Part shown: positions 60,288 through 64,000 of the stretch, in pieces | How the letters are laid out: every line of letters begins with the position of its first letter | Numbering within the stretch: position 1 is the stretch's first letter | Program-made: the position numbers and the translations under genes | The notes under the pieces: generated by a model | The model's input: the letters and a program-made list of their open reading frames with translations, nothing else | Told to the model about the DNA's origin: nothing | Databases searched by the model: none | Assembly: GCA_947095535.1 (NCBI GenBank) | Contig: OX352774.1 | Location: 116,067,996 to 116,131,995 of the forward strand | Origin: Poecilobothrus nobilitatus | Taxonomy: Eukaryota; Arthropoda; Insecta; Diptera; Dolichopodidae | Length of the DNA stretch: 64,000 nucleotides | Reading direction: 5' to 3'

Positions 60288-60969
60288 ATGGCAGATATTA
60301 GTAAATATAATGAAGATGAATTAATTCCACCAACTTGGATGGATAAAAAATTCATTGAAACAGTATTGAAGGAAGCAAAAAATGGTAAAATTTTAATTTA
60401 AACAAAAGATCAAATTTTTATTGCATTATGGATAATTTGTATATGTGCAGGTGATTTTAAGGAAATAATTAATTATAATATTGGACCGGCAACAGTTAAA
60501 GGTGATCATTATGCTAGTATTATGTTTCGTGCTGGTGTTCATTACACAGATCAATCAAATAAAAAACAAGAAATTTCATTAATAATTAAAACAATGCCAG
60601 AAGTTGAAGGTACTAAAAAAGATTTATTAAATGAATCAACAATATTTGAAGTTGAAATTGAAATGTTTCGTGATATTATACCAAAATTTCATGAAATGTT
60701 AAGATCAATTGGTGATCATTCATTATTAGGAGCAAAGTAATATATTAAATATTTTAAAATTAAGGCTAAATTATATTAAGTTTTTTTTTTTTTTGTTATA
60801 TAGAATGTTATACTATACATTAAAACCACGAAAAGTTATCGTATTAGAAGATATAACAAAATATAATTATTCAACAGTTGGAAATAGAATGGGTACTTTA
60901 GAAGAAATAAAAATGGCTCTTAGTTCATTAGCAAAATGGCATGCATGCAGTTTAGTTCTTAATGAAAAG
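60288..60969 (+). CDS. Ecdysteroid kinase-like (EcKL/CHK family) protein, first three exons
   Basis: EcKL proteins are phosphotransferases, some acting on ecdysteroids and others proposed to act in detoxification, and they form large clusters in flies. Exons are 60288-60384, 60451-60736 and 60804-60969, giving 183 residues; introns of 66 and 67 bp have GT-AG ends. The start ATG at 60288 opens MADISKYNEDELIPPTWMDK, the usual acidic N-terminus. Family marks: SLIIKTMPEV (residues about 77-86) with the presumed ATP-binding Lys, ESTIFEVEIEMFRDIIPKF, KVIVLEDI (hinge) and LAKWHACS, the equivalent of LAxxHAAS. The HGD catalytic loop and DFG-like metal-binding motifs, in the last half, are beyond the donor GTAAGA at 60970. 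Full-length members have about 400 residues, so over half lies outside the window or is lost. No lesion is seen in what is present. Substrate cannot be inferred. Confidence 0.88.
60385..60450 (+). other. EcKL intron 1
   Basis: 66 bp, donor G|GTAAAA and acceptor TGTGCAG|G, phase 1. Exclusion of this segment joins the frame across Gly (residue 33). Confidence 0.8.
60737..60803 (+). other. EcKL intron 2
   Basis: 67 bp, donor AA|GTAATA and a T-rich tract before ATATAG|A, phase 2. Joining gives Lys-Met-Leu-Tyr-Tyr, where family members have a similar Lys/aromatic-rich word. Confidence 0.8.
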
Positions 60970-61543
60970 GTAAGATTATTTTTGTTTTTTTTTTTTTTGC
61001 AATACAAATTTTTAAGATAGTTATTTGACATTGATTTTACATTGGGATATGTAGACTTAAAAAAAAATTCTCTTCACTAACCTTTTTATTGATTAATAAG
61101 CTCTCAACAGATTAATAACAGATTAATTCTTGAGTCAACCATTAGGTCAGTCCTTCTTATCTTATATAAAATCAGATCAGATGTCAAAAAGCTTTTTATA
61201 AAACTAGAAACAAATAAATAATTATACTACATTATACATATATTAAAGTAGTATATGTAGTCAAAAAATAAATTATAATATTTTTAAATTGATTAATTTT
61301 AGTCAAGCTATTTAATAATACTCTGTTATCTGTTATTTCTAAAAAGAAAAAAAAAAACTTGATTTAACAATTCATTTTTGAAACAAAAAAAAAAAAAATT
61401 GTTCTAAGCTTTTTAAACAAGTAATAAACTTGTACTAAAAATAATTATTTCATAAATTTCAATATGATGAGTTTCTGTTAATTAATTATAATTAATTTTA
61501 TTTTATTATAAAAGTTCAATTATTTCTATTATTACATAAAAAA
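60970..61543 (+). other. EcKL intron 3, proximal part
   Basis: Starts at the strong donor AAG|GTAAGA. No further exon with family motifs can be seen between here and the window end, so intron 3 is at least 3 kb, or the gene is truncated. Confidence 0.5.
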
Positions 61544-62825
61544 CAAGTAAATGTAACAGTAAGTCGATGCAACCGACTTATTAATACCCTACACCTGAAT
61601 AATTCGAATTAAATTAAAAATCCATAAGTGTTTTTGGCAGCTGCTTGAACTTCTTCCCTTTTCTGTCTTATTCAACTCGAATTTCAAGAACGTAAAAGAT
61701 CAATAATAAAAGATGGGATATGCTTGACACCCTTGTATAAAATTTTAAGTTTCTATCTTAATTATTTTCGAAGATTGGTAGTCCTTGGGATGTTTGTGTC
61801 AGCTACCCGAATTGCCACTCCAATTCATCGAATCCATCTCAGGAACATAAAGAAAACTTGCCAGAACACCATTCTATTAAATTTAAAGGTTCTACTTTTG
61901 TTGGTTTTGGAGATATGCTCGTTGCTCTTGTGCTCGTCCGGAAGTTTCCAAAATACGAAACCATGGTTCAAATTCTTTCAAATGTCAGTTTCCAATTTTA
62001 CAGAAAAGGAAACATAACAGAACACCTTTGTACTAAAAATAAAAGTTCTATCTTTGTTGGTTGTGGAGATATACTCGTTTGCTCTGGGGCTCGTCCGGAA
62101 GCTTCCAAGATTTGAACCCATGGACCAAATCCTCACAAATTTCAGAAACATAAATCAAACATGAAGGAACACCATTCTGCCTAATTTAAAGGTTATATCT
62201 TTGTTGCATTTGGAGATAATATCATTTGCTCTGAGGCTCGTTCGGAAGCTTCCAAATCCAAACCCATGGACCAAATCCTCTTAAATTTCAGAGACATAAA
62301 TCGAACGGGAAGGAACATCATTGTACAAAATTTAAAGGTTCTATCTTTGTTGGTTTTGGAAATAATCTCATTTGCTCTGGTGCTCGTTCGGAAGCTTCCA
62401 AAACCCAAACCCATGGACCAAATCCTCTTAAATTTCAGAGACATAAATCGAACGGGAAGAAACATCATTGTACAAAATTTGAAGGTTCTATCTTTGTTTC
62501 AAATCTATCTCCGCAAACGAGATTATCTCCAAAAGCCCGGAATCATTCGGAAGCTTCCAGAATCCGAACCCATGGACGGATTTTGTCCAGATTCGAACTT
62601 AGCCTTTCTTTCGTAATTAGTAACCTACTATATAAATTTCATCAAGATAGCATCATTATTTTTTGAGTTATCGTGCGTACGGACGGACGGACATCGCTAA
62701 ATCGACTCCGGCGGTGATCCTGATTCAGAATATATATACATGTCTATACCTAACTCGCTTCCTTTTGGTGGTTACAAACACCATACCAAAGTTAATATAC
62801 CCTATACTTTAAGTGTAGGTTATAA
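61544..62825 (-). mobile_element. DINE-1/Helentron-like element, family C, copy 2
   Basis: In reverse orientation to the copy at 29405. It begins ACAAGTAAATGTAACAGTAA and GTCGATGCAACC, has a tandem array with about 147-bp units (CCAAATCCTC at 62271 and 62418, with CATTTGCTCTG and CGTTCGGAAGCTTCCAAA), then GTACGGACGGACGGACATCG, GCTAAATCGACTCCGG and TATACCCTATACTTTAAGTG. The unit differs in sequence from that of copy 1, so the tandem parts evolve faster than the ends. Overlapping open frames on both strands follow the unit and are not genes. Confidence 0.83.
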
Positions 62826-63371
62826 AAAAGGTTTTTTTTTTATTTGATTCTAAGCACTATAAAAATTAAACATTTAGCTTCCTCCTTTTCCTATCTTAAT
62901 AATATTCTGATAATAATATTTTGTGATAATTTATTTTTATAAGCACGTGCTTAATAAACAAAAAACATTATCTTATCATTAAAAGATACGAAAATTTTAT
63001 TTTGAAAAATATTCAAAGGTAACCATTATTGAAAAAAAAAAAAACCTATTAACAACCGTAGAAAATATTATACCAAACCGTTATATCTAATAAATATAAT
63101 CTCAATACCATAATTGAACTGTGTTTTACAAAGGGCAATCCCCCCTACTAACGATCTTAAAAAGTTGTCACTTAAAAATCGATACGGTATAGTGAAGATT
63201 TTATCTTTTTATTTGATGTCAGTAAAGCTTTCATCATGTTTCTTTTCATCATGTTTTATAGTTTAATACCGATATAGTTCTTTCTTAAACCTATAACGGC
63301 AAAATGTATATTTCGTAGAAAGTACATAAACTGAATTTTATCTTTCTTTGATTTTTTATATTTTTATTATA
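62826..63371. other. AT-rich noncoding DNA, possibly EcKL intron 3
   Basis: No exon with EcKL motifs is visible. Confidence 0.45.
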
Positions 63372-63600
63372 AGAAAGGTGGGAATCATTTAAAGATACTA
63401 AAAATTCCCGTTTTGTTAGTGGGAGATTCTTACTGACTAAACCCATTTTCTCCTTTATCCAATATAATAGGATGAAACACCCAATTACTAATCTGTAGTA
63501 TATTGAAAAAGGAATAAGGATAAGAAAAGTTAGGAAAGAGATACGTAAATTTGAGTTTGAAAGTGGGAGCGTAATGAACTTATTAGTAATTACGATTTTC
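63372..63600 (+). repeat. Family E dispersed repeat, copy 5
   Basis: AAGAAAGGTGGGAATCATTT, then GAGATTCTTACTGACTAAAC, then CCAATATAATAGGATGAAAC and AGTATATTG. This is the clearest partner of copy 1 at 2390-2585 (reverse). The 103-codon open frame on the minus strand overlaps it, like that over copy 2, but the two peptides are not convincingly related. Confidence 0.5.
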
Positions 63601-64000
63601 ATTTAATATATAAGGAAATCACAGCTTTTTAAATATGTGCATATAGTTATATTAAAAAACAGTTAAGGTTCTATATATGCTTATAGGCTAAAAAAAATTT
63701 TTATGGCTAATCAATTTTCTCTAATTTTAAATTTTCTAAAGTCCAAAAGAGTCTAATTTATATAACTTTCAATATTTTTTAATATAAATTAAATTGATTT
63801 AGTACAGAGTTTTAGCACATTTTAACAATTAAATTTTTAAGTAAATGGAATAAGAAACTTTCATAATAAATTTCCATTTTCAATTTTCTCTAAAATAATT
63901 TTTTATTCTTATATTTATCTTATAATTAAAATACTTTAAAATTAAAACAAAAAACAAAAACAGAGTAATTAAGTATTTTTCTTATTATCAAAAATAAGAA
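63601..64000. other. AT-rich noncoding DNA
   Basis: No gene is visible up to the window end. Confidence 0.5.

Noticed and set aside
61724..62616. Overlapping open frames on both strands
   Set aside because: They follow the 147-bp tandem unit of the second family C element and are open on both strands because of its composition.
1..64000. CRISPR arrays, rRNA genes, bacterial operons, riboswitches
   Set aside because: None seen; the tandem repeats lack the spacer pattern of CRISPR and the DNA is of insect nuclear type.

Overview
The window is strongly AT-rich, repeat-laden animal nuclear DNA, most likely from an insect and probably a fly (Diptera). Three things point there. An ecdysteroid-kinase-like (EcKL/CHK) gene has very short introns (66 and 67 bp). 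Several elements resemble the DINE-1/INE-1 (Helentron-related) repeats of Drosophila. The other transposons (Tc1/mariner, Ty3/gypsy, jockey-like and RTE-like LINEs, tRNA-derived SINEs) are of insect type. There are no operons, CRISPR arrays or bacterial genes. The species cannot be named from the sequence.

Layout. 0-9 kb: noncoding DNA with a deleted DINE-like element (2.8-3.3 kb), copies of an unnamed dispersed repeat (family E), a tRNA-like SINE fragment (4.4 kb), a dead LINE reverse transcriptase (5.8-6.8 kb), a SINE (7.6 kb) and a 122-bp direct repeat (8.7/8.9 kb). 9-24 kb: mostly empty AT-rich DNA with an unidentified small ORF (9.1 kb), LINE 3'-end relics (13.6, 18.2, 22.7 kb), a SINE (17.1 kb) and small tandem repeats. 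24-31 kb: an almost intact mariner-type transposon (24.3-25.6 kb), a LINE relic (26.1 kb), a complete SINE with 12-bp target-site duplications (28.4 kb) and a second SINE split by a DINE-like element (29.3-30.8 kb). 31-49 kb: DINE-like elements of two families, including two near-identical 1.55-kb copies (41.1 and 46.5 kb), two copies of an unidentified coding-like sequence (family X; a third is at 28.7 kb), and a relic of exon 1 of an EcKL gene (43.65 kb). 49-52.7 kb: a broken Ty3/gypsy element on the minus strand, carrying a truncated LINE in gag and a tRNA-type primer-binding site. 53-60 kb: an ORF with an in-frame duplication, a SINE and a DINE-like element with a 477-bp tandem unit. 60.3 kb to the end: the first three exons of the EcKL gene, the only plausible live host gene, whose third intron carries another DINE-like element and runs off the window.

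The genes do not work together as a system. The window is mainly a record of layered transposon insertion into gene-poor DNA at the edge of an EcKL locus. I did not find a convincing undescribed biological system. The most useful leads are the modular DINE-like families, the unidentified three-copy family X, and the two nested insertions whose pre-insertion sites can be read directly.
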